Assembly: GCA_020638795.1 (NCBI GenBank)
Contig: JACKHW010000005.1
Coordinates: forward strand, 248,001 to 312,000
From: Planctomycetota bacterium
GTDB lineage: Bacteria; Planctomycetota; UBA1135; GCA-002748355
Length of the DNA stretch: 64,000 bases
Direction: 5' to 3'
Below the pieces are notes generated by a model, which made no database searches, was not told the DNA's origin, and saw only the letters and a list, made by a program, of their open reading frames with translations. Below are positions 35,617-44,338 of the stretch, one piece after another. Numbering within the stretch: position 1 is the first letter of the stretch; each line of letters opens with the position of its first letter. The position numbers and the translations under genes were made by a program.

Positions 35617-35835
35617 ATGAAGCGGCTCCTCTTCTGCCTGTTGCTCGTCGTTTGCATCCTCCTCGTGCTCGCGAACGTGTATCTGCCGCCTCTCGCGCAA
35701 TCGGCGATGCAACTGGTCGTCGGTCTCGCTGCATTGTTCGTGGAGAATCAGCAAGCCGCGCTCGAATACGAGCTCTGGAGCCTCGGCATCGGCGTGGGCA
35801 TCGCCCTGCTCCCGCGCTTGATGGTCCCGGTCTGA
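35617..35835 (+). CDS. Small two-helix membrane protein
   Basis: 72 aa with two predicted transmembrane helices (LLFCLLLVVCILLVLANVYL and LGIGVGIALLPRLMVPV) and a polar middle (VENQQAALEYELWS). It starts 65 nt after the large surface protein and 130 nt before the sigma factor, on the same strand. No family was recognised. The hydrophobic, plausible sequence supports coding, but there is no strong ribosome-binding site. Confidence 0.45.
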   Translation: MKRLLFCLLLVVCILLVLANVYLPPLAQSAMQLVVGLAALFVENQQAALEYELWSLGIGVGIALLPRLMVPV

Positions 35836-35965
35836 GTCGGCGCAGCGCCCTATCCTCTGACGTGCGAGCATCGCGATTGCAGAACAGACGTTCCGAGAGA
35901 AATCGAGCTTTCCTGTAATCCCGCACGGCCATCGCGCTCACTTGCGGTATCCCTCGGCCGCAATC

Positions 35966-36499
35966 ATGCTCACGGATAGCTCTGACACGTCGACCGCGTT
36001 CGCGCACCTCCTGACCGACAATCAGGCCAAGCTCTATGCCTTCGTGTTCGCGCAGGTGCCGGACGCGCATCAGGCCCACGATGTCTTCCAGGAGACCAAC
36101 CGCGTCCTGTGGGAGCAGGCGGGCAGCTTCGACCACGCTCGGGAGTTTCTTCCATGGGCCTTCGCGGTCGCTCGGAATCAGATCCGCGCGGCACGGCAAA
36201 AGGTCCGGCGCGACCGACTCGCCTTCGACGAGGACACCGTGGCACGCATTGCCGACCGCATGTCGACGCGCGCGCACGCCCTCGACGAGCGACAACTCGC
36301 GCTCGCGCAATGTCTCCAGCGACTCAGTGCGAAACAGCGCTCGCTGCTCGAACGTCAGTACGCGCGTGACGAGTCCGTGCAAGAGATCGCGACGCGACTC
36401 GAGCAGTCGGCGAATGCGGTCGCGGTGACCCTCTTTCGACTCCGCAAGACGCTGTCGGCGTGCATCCGCGGCGCGATGAGCACAGGAGCGACCTCATGA
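35966..36499 (+). CDS. ECF sigma factor, cognate to the serpin anti-sigma protein
   Basis: 177 aa sigma-70 family protein of the Rhodopirellula/Verrucomicrobium type. Region 2 is AFAHLLTDNQAKLYAFVFAQ, HQAHDVFQETNRVLWEQA and FLPWAFAVARNQIRAARQK. Region 4 is LQRLSAKQRSLLERQYARDE and the recognition helix QSANAVAVTLFRLRKTLSAC. ATG 35966 was chosen; a TTG 24 nt earlier is in frame. A TATCCC box lies 12 nt before the ATG. Its stop overlaps the start of the next gene (ATGA), so sigma and regulator are made together. Confidence 0.92.
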   Translation: MLTDSSDTSTAFAHLLTDNQAKLYAFVFAQVPDAHQAHDVFQETNRVLWEQAGSFDHAREFLPWAFAVARNQIRAARQKVRRDRLAFDEDTVARIADRMSTRAHALDERQLALAQCLQRLSAKQRSLLERQYARDESVQEIATRLEQSANAVAVTLFRLRKTLSACIRGAMSTGATS

Positions 36500-38634
36500 C
36501 GACGCCCACGCACGAAGAACTCGAGGCACTGCTCGCGCGGCTCGAGCAGAACGACCTCGATGAAGTGGAACGAAAGCGACTCGGCCAACTGCTTTGCGAG
36601 GACGAACTGCTCGACGCCGCCGTCGATCAGCTCGAGATGCAAGCGTTGCTGCGCTGGCACCACGGCGCATCGACGGCAACGATCGAGGTCGCCGAATCGC
36701 GCGTGTCGACTCGCCTTCGCTTGCTGCTGGCGGCGGCGGCGATCCTCTTGGTGGTCGGCACGGCGTTCTTGACCTTGCGCGAGTCCACACGTGACGATTC
36801 ACGGAGCGAGTCGTTCGTCACCGAAGGCGGCGTCGCACTCGTCGCGCGAAGCGAACGTCTACCCAGCGGCTGGGAGATTCGACCGACCGGCGACGCCCAA
36901 TACTCCGTCGATGGCGCGCAGCGCATTCTTCTGACGCGCGGCGAACTCCTCATCCGCTCGACGACGGACGACGCAGAGCCGCTCGACGTCGAGACGAACC
37001 TCGGAACCGCGCGCGCACGCGGCACGGAGTTCTACATCGGCAACCACGCGCTTGGCGATGCGACCCCGCTCGTGCGCGTGCTCGTGATGGCTGGCACCGT
37101 CGTCCTCGAGAACACGCTCGGCATAGCGAGCGGTAGCGCTGGCGAACTTCTATCCGTCGCAGCTTCGCGCGCACCCGAGCTCGTCGTCGCCGACAGCGGT
37201 GCCGACTTCGGCTTCGACCTCTACCGCGAACTCGTGCGCGAGAATCCGAACGCCAGCCTCTTCTTCTCCCCCTACTCGATCACCAACGTCCTGACGATGG
37301 CCGCCGAGGGAGCGCGCGGCGCGACCGCCGACGAGTTCGCTCGTGTGCTGCACTGGCCCGAGACCGCGCGTCGCATCGGCAACGATGCTCAGCGCATTCC
37401 GTTCGAGCTGGCGAACATCCGCAGTGGCTATCGCACGCTCAACCGTCGGTTCTCCGAGCACGATTCGCCCGCGCAGGAGCAGCTAGCACGACGTGCCCGG
37501 GAGCTGAACGACCAGATCGTCGAAGTCGGTCGACGAATCGACGCGGCCAGAGCAGTCAACGATGACCGTGCGTGGAGTGAACTCGAGCGTCAGGCCGGTG
37601 CGCTGAGGAATCAGTACTACCAAGCTGCTCGCAAGATCAAGAGCTACCGACTCGACATCGCGAACGCCGTTTGGGCCGAGCAGAGCGCGCCGATCTCGCC
37701 GCGCTATCTCGACACGATTCGCTCCGCGTTCGAGCCCGAAGCGATCGTCGCCGCGGACTTCGCGAACGAGGCACCACGCGAGGTCGCGCGGATCAACGAC
37801 TGGGTACGCACCAAGACGAAGGGACGGATCCCGAGCCTCGTCGACGAGCAATCGATCACACCCGCCACGAGACTCGTACTTCTCAACGCGATCCACTTCT
37901 TCGGCGAGTGGAAAACGCCGTTCGACCCCGGCATGACGACGAAAGCAGACTTCACGATGCCGAATGGCGCGAGCGTGCAAGTCGCGATGATGCGCAACTA
38001 CGGGATCGAAGACTGCCGGTACGGTGCGTTCGAGGCCGACGGCGCGTTCTTCCGGTCGCCGAAGATGATCACGCGGGGGCAGACCGAGGGGTGTTATCCC
38101 GGCCCTGGCGGACTGCAGATCGTCGAACTCCCGTACCGCGGCGACGACCTGTCGATGGTGCTGCTCCTACCGCGCGATGCAGGCGGGCTCGACGCGCTCG
38201 AGCAACGACTGACAGCGCCTCGACTCCGACGATGGCTCCGGCAGCTCGAGAAGCGTGAGACGAAGGTCCTGGTTCCGCGTTTCGAGGGCTCCCTGCGCTT
38301 TGAGCTCGCCGAAGCGCTGAAACGTCTCGGACTGCAGCGCGCGTTCCGTGATCCGAGCACGAGCGACGGTGCGGATTTCAGCGGGATGTTACTGGGCACC
38401 TCCATCGAAGACGCGCTACGGGTCGAGTCCGTCGTGCACCGCGCGTTCGTTTCGGTCGACGAGAAGGGGACCGAGGCCGCAGCGGCGACCGCGATGATCG
38501 CATACGCCGGAGCAGCGATGCCAGACGACGTGCCCTTCGTGCCCTACTTCCGTGCGGACCATGCCTTCATCTACCTGATTCGCGACGTCAAGACCGGCGT
38601 CATCCTCTTCCTCGGGCGCGTCACACGACCATGA
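36496..38634 (+). CDS. Anti-sigma/FecR-like membrane protein fused to a serpin
   Basis: 712 aa. Residues 1-72 form a cytoplasmic helical anti-sigma region without a Cys/His zinc finger. One transmembrane helix spans ~73-95 (LRLLLAAAAILLVVGTAFLTL). A FecR-like beta domain covers ~105-225 (VETNLGTARARGTEFYI, VLVMAGTVVLEN). Residues ~233-712 are a serpin: FSPYSITNVLTMAAEGARG, the breach/shutter segment LNAIHFFGEWKTPFD, VELPYRGDDLSMVLLLPR, VPRFEGSLRFELAEAL, and the hinge EKGTEAAAAT (656-665) with the reactive loop to ~680. The inhibitory hinge is intact. A ~65-residue coiled-coil insert (322-386) interrupts the serpin. AGGAG lies 7 nt before ATG 36496. It probably holds the neighbouring sigma factor and displays the serpin outside. 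Confidence 0.88.
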   Translation: MTTPTHEELEALLARLEQNDLDEVERKRLGQLLCEDELLDAAVDQLEMQALLRWHHGASTATIEVAESRVSTRLRLLLAAAAILLVVGTAFLTLRESTRDDSRSESFVTEGGVALVARSERLPSGWEIRPTGDAQYSVDGAQRILLTRGELLIRSTTDDAEPLDVETNLGTARARGTEFYIGNHALGDATPLVRVLVMAGTVVLENTLGIASGSAGELLSVAASRAPELVVADSGADFGFDLYRELVRENPNASLFFSPYSITNVLTMAAEGARGATADEFARVLHWPETARRIGNDAQRIPFELANIRSGYRTLNRRFSEHDSPAQEQLARRARELNDQIVEVGRRIDAARAVNDDRAWSELERQAGALRNQYYQAARKIKSYRLDIANAVWAEQSAPISPRYLDTIRSAFEPEAIVAADFANEAPREVARINDWVRTKTKGRIPSLVDEQSITPATRLVLLNAIHFFGEWKTPFDPGMTTKADFTMPNGASVQVAMMRNYGIEDCRYGAFEADGAFFRSPKMITRGQTEGCYPGPGGLQIVELPYRGDDLSMVLLLPRDAGGLDALEQRLTAPRLRRWLRQLEKRETKVLVPRFEGSLRFELAEALKRLGLQRAFRDPSTSDGADFSGMLLGTSIEDALRVESVVHRAFVSVDEKGTEAAAATAMIAYAGAAMPDDVPFVPYFRADHAFIYLIRDVKTGVILFLGRVTRP

Positions 38635-40127
38635 GAGACTCCGCATCCACGAAACTCGATCGTCGCAGCGCGCTGCAGGTCCTGGGCGGAAGCCTGCTCG
38701 CAGCGTCGTGCACACAGCTGCGCAGGAGCGATGCCCGCGGCGACGCCCAAAACACGGCCGAGCGTGACGAGGACACGCGCACGATCGAGCGCGACGAGTT
38801 CCTACGCGCGGTCGAACGCGGCGACGCTGCAACCGTCCGCGCGTCGCTCGCGCGCGATGCTTCGCTTGCCGCGACCCGCGACGCAACGGGTCGAAGCGCA
38901 CTCGTGATCGCCTACGTGTCCAGTCACCGCGAGATCGGCGCGCTCCTGCACGAGAGCATCGTCGCGCACAGCGGCGCTCTCGACATCGTCGAAGCGACGC
39001 TCGTTGAAGACTGGTCGACTGTCGAACGGCTCGCGACGGAAACTCCCGCTGTGCTCAGGGCCGCGCACCCGATCGGCGGCACTCCGCTCTACGCCGGTGC
39101 GCTGACGAACAGCGGCTCGCTCTATCGCCTACGCTCGCTCGGCTGTGAACCGGACGATGCGCCGCGGGGTGGCAGCGGGAGAACGCCGGCGCGCGCGGCG
39201 ATGGACTGTCGCTCCGAGACCGGAGCGCGGAGCGCGCTCGTCGACTTGCTCGGCAACGGAAGCGACGTCAACGCCGCACAGCCCCGCGGCGACAGCGTGC
39301 TCCACGGCGCGGTGCGAAGGCGCAGCGAGATGCTCGTCCGCCTCGCGATCCGCAAGGGTGCCGACGTGTCGGCACGCGACGCGGACGGGCGCACTCCTCG
39401 CGACCTGGCGGAGTCCATGGACTGGCACGATGGTGTGCGCCTGCTCGAAGGACACGCGACGCTTCCGCGCGACGATCGATCGTCTCGGTTCGCGTTCGAC
39501 GCGAACCGCGCACCGATCCAACGGCCGGACATGAGCGACGTATCGCGAGAGCGACAGAGTGCGATCACTGGCGCGTCGCACGTGATGTTCGATCGCCTGC
39601 GTGAGTTGATGGGGAACGAGAAGCGACTCACGTTCAGCCTCTCGACCGATGCCGAACTCGCGATCGAAGCGTCGGCACACATCGGACGACGCGACATCCT
39701 ACGCTTTCATTTGGACTGCGGCGCCCCGATGTCGCTGCCGACGGCGACCTCACTCGGCGACCTCGCCGCCATGAAGTGGCTCCTCGAGTGGCGCCCGAGC
39801 CTCATTCACGAGCGCGGTGCCCACGACTTCGCCTTGCTGTGGTACGCCGCGCTCGGCGGCGGCTCCGTCGAAGTCGCCGAGCTCCTCGTCGCACACGGCG
39901 CCGACGTCGACCAGGAGAGCGACGGCGTCACGACCCTGCACTGGTGTGTGCTGCGTGAGGATCGCGACCTCGCGACCTGGCTCCTCGAGCACGGCGCGGA
40001 CATCGGTGCCGTCGGCTACAAGTGGAGCCGCCGAGGGCAGACCCCCCTCGAGCTGGCCCGCGCGCGCAAGAAGGACGGCATGGTGAAGCTGCTCGTCAAC
40101 ACGGGAGCTGAGGGTGTCGCGCGATAG
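38631..40127 (+). CDS. Tat/lipoprotein-type ankyrin-repeat protein
   Basis: 498 aa. The N-terminus has a twin arginine (LDRRSALQVLGG) and a lipobox LLAASC (C27), indicating folded export and lipid anchoring. Two blocks of ankyrin repeats follow: ~50-270 (e.g. GDAATVRASLARDASLAATRD, RGDSVLHGAVRRRSEM, GADVSARDADGRTPRDLAES) and ~345-495 (VEVAELLVAHGADVDQESD, DLATWLLEHGADIGAVGYK). It is translationally coupled to the serpin gene (ATGA), so it is the third member of that cassette. It could scaffold the serpin regulator or a target protease at the envelope; that is inference. Confidence 0.87.
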   Translation: MRDSASTKLDRRSALQVLGGSLLAASCTQLRRSDARGDAQNTAERDEDTRTIERDEFLRAVERGDAATVRASLARDASLAATRDATGRSALVIAYVSSHREIGALLHESIVAHSGALDIVEATLVEDWSTVERLATETPAVLRAAHPIGGTPLYAGALTNSGSLYRLRSLGCEPDDAPRGGSGRTPARAAMDCRSETGARSALVDLLGNGSDVNAAQPRGDSVLHGAVRRRSEMLVRLAIRKGADVSARDADGRTPRDLAESMDWHDGVRLLEGHATLPRDDRSSRFAFDANRAPIQRPDMSDVSRERQSAITGASHVMFDRLRELMGNEKRLTFSLSTDAELAIEASAHIGRRDILRFHLDCGAPMSLPTATSLGDLAAMKWLLEWRPSLIHERGAHDFALLWYAALGGGSVEVAELLVAHGADVDQESDGVTTLHWCVLREDRDLATWLLEHGADIGAVGYKWSRRGQTPLELARARKKDGMVKLLVNTGAEGVAR

Positions 40128-40207
40128 CGCGCGCGTGCGCGAAGCGCGAATACCATCTGGTATCGGTGTAATCGTAGAGTGCCATAAGACTCAGCGAACA
40201 CCTCGAA

Positions 40208-41770
40208 TCAACGCTTGATCGTCTTCGTAACCGGATTGGTAAAGCCTATGGGCCGTGGTTGCTTGGCGTCGATGATGAGGGCTTGGACGCTGAATTCGAG
40301 GCCGAGGAGCTTTGGATTGTTGGGTATGGGCAAAGACGGTAAGACCTTCCCTGGAGTCGTAACCGCGATAGCACCGAGTGCGACGGTGGTCGCCGGGTCG
40401 CAGCGTAGCAAGCCACGGATGCCAGGCACCCGGATGTTGGCGTCTCCGGCCGCGAGGAAAGGCAGGATGATCGACGGGGCGAGCAGCGAGTGTAGCTCGA
40501 GTGTTAGCGGTTTGCCGATTTGAGCATTCTGTGGGACGAACAGTTGGCGGTGGAGATTGCGCCAGGTCCTTGCGCGAACCGGATCCCAGAGAGCTGCGGG
40601 GCGTGCCTTGACGAAGAAATCATCGTCGCCGTCATTGTCCGTGTCGCCTGCTGAGCCCTCTTCTACCAGGTAGTGGATACCGCCTTGGTCACGGACCACG
40701 CTGGCGACAAATGTGAAGAAGCCTCTGCCGTCGTTGAGCAAGAAATTGATGTGCCTCGGGTAGGACGATATCAAAGCTTGACAGGAGACGAGGAAGTCGA
40801 TGCTGCCATTGCCGTCGAAGTCTCCGGGCACGAAGACGGCACTACCGCCGTAGCCAGCTGGTGTCGGCATACGGTGAGACTCATCTTTGAATTGGCCGCG
40901 ACCGTCATTGATGAACAGAAAGTCCCCTCGCTGAGTCGGGGCCAGGAAGTCGAGGTCGCCGTCGTAATCGACATCGATCAGGTGGCAGTCCAGTGGCCAT
41001 TCTCGGCTAGTCAATAAGCTGGAGTTCTGCGATGGAGTGAACGTACCCTTGCCGTCATTGAGTAGGACGGGGAACGGGCCGCTAAGCCCTATGAAGAGCA
41101 AGTCGATGTCCTTGTCACCATCAATGTCTCCAGGCAGGATGTCCCAGGCGACCGTGCTGACTGGCATCATCGAAGAAGTACGGTTTACAAACTTCCCGTC
41201 GCCCAGGTTGATCCACAACTGTGCGCTCTGCCCCATGAATGAGACAACGAGGTCGAGGTCGCGGTCACCATCGACGTCTGACGCCGCAAAGCGCTGGACG
41301 GCTGATCCAGAGATTGAAGCAGGCATCTTCGTCTGGGTAACGTCGCGAAAGACGGCATTTCCCATGTTTCCGATGTTCTCCAAGAGTCCGATGGCAAGCC
41401 CTGGACCCGGCACGAGAACATATGGAAATAGAATGTCCAAAAGACCGTCACCCGTCACGTCGCGCACGATCATCCGCAGTGGGTAACCGCCGACCGCCAA
41501 CAAACCGACAGGGATGCGCCCCACGGAGGCGTTCACGAAGTTGCCCAACCCATCGTTGAGGCGAAGTTCCAGCCTGTTCGGTCCCCCGAACGACAGCCAG
41601 TCGAGGTCTCCGTCCTGATCCACGTCCACGAACTGTGCATCGTGGTACGCAGTCAGCTCCTCGATCACACGTGCACGCTCTTGAGTGGCAAGTCGTCCTG
41701 AACAGATAACGATGAGCAAGCTGGCCAACACAGCGAAGTTGCGCAACACTATTTTTGAGAAAGCGCTCAT
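40208..41770 (-). CDS. Secreted FG-GAP/VCBS-repeat protein with recurrent C-terminal domain
   Basis: 520 aa. A signal segment (FAVLASLLIVICSGRLA) is followed by about seven FG-GAP/VCBS repeats with Ca-binding-style DxDxDGxxD motifs: DVDQDGDLDWLSFGG, DVTGDGLLDILFPY, DVDGDRDLDLVVSFMG, DIDGDKDIDLLFIGL, DVDYDGDLDFLAPT, DFDGNGSIDFLVS and DTDNDGDDDFFVKA. The C-terminus (LRCDPATTVALGAIAV, LPIPNNPKLLGLEFSVQ) is the shared domain. GC is lower than in surrounding genes (a sample 60-nt line counts 57%). It overlaps the split beta-helix gene by 4 nt upstream, so the IS is expected to be polar on it. An extracellular adhesion or binding role is likely. Confidence 0.85.
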   Translation of the reverse strand: MSAFSKIVLRNFAVLASLLIVICSGRLATQERARVIEELTAYHDAQFVDVDQDGDLDWLSFGGPNRLELRLNDGLGNFVNASVGRIPVGLLAVGGYPLRMIVRDVTGDGLLDILFPYVLVPGPGLAIGLLENIGNMGNAVFRDVTQTKMPASISGSAVQRFAASDVDGDRDLDLVVSFMGQSAQLWINLGDGKFVNRTSSMMPVSTVAWDILPGDIDGDKDIDLLFIGLSGPFPVLLNDGKGTFTPSQNSSLLTSREWPLDCHLIDVDYDGDLDFLAPTQRGDFLFINDGRGQFKDESHRMPTPAGYGGSAVFVPGDFDGNGSIDFLVSCQALISSYPRHINFLLNDGRGFFTFVASVVRDQGGIHYLVEEGSAGDTDNDGDDDFFVKARPAALWDPVRARTWRNLHRQLFVPQNAQIGKPLTLELHSLLAPSIILPFLAAGDANIRVPGIRGLLRCDPATTVALGAIAVTTPGKVLPSLPIPNNPKLLGLEFSVQALIIDAKQPRPIGFTNPVTKTIKR

Positions 41771-42867
41771 CGTTGGCTCCTCCCAAAGATCTGGAGCAAC
41801 CGCTCATCGCAGCTACGCGGATTCAGGCGTGAAGCGTCAGGTAAAGCAGTCGCGGTGCGCGCCTCGCGTTTCGGCCCTTGAAGAGACTGTATCGTACCTT
41901 GCTCCAACGTACCGTTGACAGCCAAGAAGGACTGCAGATTGCCGTGGCCGAAGTTGCCGGACTGCTTGATTTCACAGTTGTAGCGCACGCCAAGCCAGTT
42001 CGACTCCGGAATCGTCGATGAATAGCCCATGCCGGTCGAGCCGACGACGTAGGTTCCCAGGCCAAACATCAGTACGTTGGGAAAGGCGCCGATGAAGCCT
42101 CCAGTCGGAGACATGCCACCCCAGACATAGGTCGCTGGCGGATTGAGTGTGCCATCGATCACGGCCGTAGGAATAGTCGCATGGGTTGGCTTGTAGTAGA
42201 GGTAGTGGTTGTCGCGGGCCCCATAAAGGGGGCTCGAGTGGTGTTGCCAGGGGTTCGCAACGAACTCCGACAAATCGGTAGCGGAAGAGAATATTGCGGC
42301 CCAGAGCTTCGGATCCGGCAAGAGCGCCGGCGCGAGGTCGCACTCGAGGTTCCGCATGAATGGCTCCCAGACGGACCCTGTTGGATAGTTGAGACTCCAC
42401 ATATTGCGCAGGGTCGGCGACTCATCCCGCGTGTAGTTGTAGGTCGTCATCGAGTTCGTATACAACTCCGCCGGCGACCCCATGACGAACGCCGGATCGA
42501 GTTGCGCCCATCGATACCAGCGGTAGTCGAAGTTCGCGCCTGTGGTCGGCAGCTTCCCGCCCGTGAAGCCGGAATGCCACGGCATCGCATAGGTGCCAGG
42601 CAAGTCGAAGAAGTAGACGCCTGTGTGGTCCGGGATCGTCGCCAGGATGGCTCCTCCCGCGTCGTAGTTCGGGACCAGCCGCGTGAAGATCGTCGTCTTG
42701 TCGACATAGCCTGCGATGATTAGTTCGCCGAGTTCATCGGCGCCGATGTCGATATTCGTCGAGTTCGCCGGTGGACCAGCGAAACCGCTTCGCGACGCAA
42801 TGCGAGCGTTACCAAAGCCTTCGCAATCCCAGTCCCATGCGTGCATCGAGGCAAACTCGACTGTGCA
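41767..42867 (-). pseudogene. 3' fragment of an IS-split secreted beta-helix gene
   Basis: This continues the gene begun at 45844. The native part starts at about 42867 and encodes CTVEFASMHAWDWDCEGFGN, IDIGADELGELIIAGY and onward, ending LLQIFGRSQR. The open frame extends 36 nt into the IS end, where MCPDRSVTYVPG is encoded by the terminal repeats. The 5' portion ends in QSQGNDVGP on the other side of the element. The fragment has no signal peptide of its own, so it is probably nonfunctional. It overlaps the FG-GAP gene start by 4 nt. Confidence 0.8.
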
Positions 42868-42912
42868 ACCCGGCACATAGGTAACACTTCTGTCCGGGCA
42901 CATAGGTCACAG
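42868..42912 (+). repeat. Left doubled terminal repeat of the IS
   Basis: Two motif copies: 42868-42887 (CCCGGCACATAGGTAACAC) and 42891-42912 (TGTCCGGGCACATAGGTCAC). GCACAT recurs with a 25-nt period. The same arrangement occurs inverted at the right end. Confidence 0.85.
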
Positions 42913-42944
42913 ATGCCGGTAGACCGTAGGGGTTCGAGAGGGCA

Positions 42945-43020
42945 GCAGCGTGTGCGCACGGGAGCCGTTCTGCGAGGAGCGCAGCGACGAGCCAGAACGG
43001 CTCCCGTGCGCACACGCTGC
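42945..43020. repeat. Perfect inverted repeat, 28-bp arms and 20-nt loop
   Basis: Left arm 42945-42972 and right arm 42993-43020 are exact reverse complements (starting GCAGCGTGTGCGCACGGG). The loop at 42973-42992 is CGAGGAGCGCAGCGACGAGC. It lies between the transposase stop and the left IS end. It could be a strong bidirectional terminator or a REP/MITE-like hairpin carried by the element. Confidence 0.9.
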
Positions 43021-43048
43021 AGGGACTTGGCGATGCAGAATCCCAACG

Positions 43049-44266
43049 TCATGCCTCGAAACGGAGTGCGCCGTGTCCGGGCACATAGGTAACACCGTTC
43101 TCGAGCGGCACGATTGTCCTGGATCGCTCGTGGAGGTTTCCAAGCCACAGCGGACCGAGATGGACGCTCCACAGCCCATCACCCGCTTCGCGGAGGCCGA
43201 TCACTTCTCCTCGAAATGCCTCGCCGACGAACACGAACTTTCCGCCCCACTTGATCATTCCGTCCGTGCGAACACTGCGAGGCTCGAACCCGTCGGGGTA
43301 GCTGTGAGGTGGAGGCCTGTCCACGAACTCGCGCGCCGAGAGCTCGTAGACCTCAGCCGGCGTCTTCATCGCCAGGGCCTCGTGAGGCCGATCGCAGTTG
43401 TAGACGCGTTGGAACTCGTCGAACGCTCTCTGCTGCGCTCGAATCGATCGCCGAGGCGGAAGTGCGGTCTCCTGCTTCAAGGTCTCATGGAAGCGCTCGT
43501 GCCGTCCATTCTGATCAGGACGACCAGGCTCGATCAGGATCGGAATCACGCCTTGCCGCACGAGCCAAACGCTCAGCGTCGACAATCGACCGAGCCCCGT
43601 CGAGCCGAATGGTGGCCCGCCGTCGCTCAGCATGCAGCTCGGCAGACCGAAGCTTCGAAACGCGATCACGAGCCGATATCGGACGTCAATCGCCTTGGGC
43701 GCGACCAAAGCATCGCAGACGAGAGACGCACGGCTATGCATGTCTTGGACGGTCAAGGGATCGCAGCGCGTGCCGTCGCCAACGCGGAACCACCCCTTGT
43801 AGTCGATCGACCAAGCGTCGTTCGGCTGTACGACCGCGATTCGCGGCTTCGAGGCAGGCTGACGTCGGCGACGCCTTCCACGTGGCGTGACCAGTCCGGC
43901 ACGCTTGAGGATCGCATCGACCGTACTACGCGCCGGAAGACCTTGGATCGATTGCTCGCGATCCAAGACCGCGAGGATCTTCTTCGAACCCCACGTCGGA
44001 TGCGCGCGCCGAACGCGAAGGATCGCTGCCTCCATGTGCTCTGGCGTCTGATTCGGATGCGACTTCGGCGCCCGCGACGCATCCAGCATGCCCTGCATCC
44101 CGAGCTGCGCATGCCGCTTCAGGATCTTGTATCCCGTCTTTCGGCTGATCCCGTACTTGCGACACGCCTCGGTCATCGTGAGCCGTCGTCGCAGGCACTC
44201 CTCAATGAACTCCCGTCGCTGGGCCACTCGATTCGTCTGCTTCCAAGGCATCCGAACACGAGACAT
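43049..44266 (-). CDS. IS481-family DDE transposase
   Basis: About 405 aa. An N-terminal helix-turn-helix (RREFIEECLRRRLTMTEACR, KYGISRKTGYKILKRHAQ) leads to a second HTH-like region and a DDE/rve integrase core: WSIDYKGWF (D), LSDGGPPFG (D) and NGRHERFHETLKQ (E). The C-terminal part is a beta-barrel-like domain. The final residues (VTYVPGHGALRFEA) are encoded by the internal terminal-motif copy and flanking DNA, so the original 3' end may have been altered. ATG 44266 is used; TTG 44275 and ATG 44251 are also possible. The gene is probably intact. Confidence 0.87.
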   Translation of the reverse strand: MSRVRMPWKQTNRVAQRREFIEECLRRRLTMTEACRKYGISRKTGYKILKRHAQLGMQGMLDASRAPKSHPNQTPEHMEAAILRVRRAHPTWGSKKILAVLDREQSIQGLPARSTVDAILKRAGLVTPRGRRRRRQPASKPRIAVVQPNDAWSIDYKGWFRVGDGTRCDPLTVQDMHSRASLVCDALVAPKAIDVRYRLVIAFRSFGLPSCMLSDGGPPFGSTGLGRLSTLSVWLVRQGVIPILIEPGRPDQNGRHERFHETLKQETALPPRRSIRAQQRAFDEFQRVYNCDRPHEALAMKTPAEVYELSAREFVDRPPPHSYPDGFEPRSVRTDGMIKWGGKFVFVGEAFRGEVIGLREAGDGLWSVHLGPLWLGNLHERSRTIVPLENGVTYVPGHGALRFEA

Positions 44267-44293
44267 GCCTCGCAACCCGCGGTCACGAACGAC

Positions 44294-44338
44294 TGTTACC
44301 CATGTGCCCGGACACGAGTGTTACCTATGTAACCGGGT
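44294..44338 (-). repeat. Right doubled terminal repeat of the IS
   Basis: Inverted copies at 44294-44315 (TGTTACCCATGTGCCCGGAC) and 44318-44338 (GTGTTACCTATGTAACCGGG), 25-nt period, mirroring the left end. Confidence 0.85.

Larger units (their letters stand above)
42868..44338. mobile_element. IS481-family insertion element with doubled terminal motifs
   Basis: Bounded by a 20-22-nt motif in inverse orientation at both ends, present twice at each end (42868-42912 and 44294-44338, 25-nt period). It contains one transposase and a large hairpin. A fifth motif copy lies internally at 43074-43095 and overlaps the 3' end of the transposase frame. An inner element (43074-44315) would also fit an IS481 with TGT...ACA ends. 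No clear target duplication could be identified. It splits the beta-helix gene. Confidence 0.82.

Noticed and set aside
40150..40163. Small palindrome ATACCATCTGGTAT between the ankyrin and FG-GAP genes
   Set aside because: Only 6-bp arms with no T-run; too weak for a terminator call.
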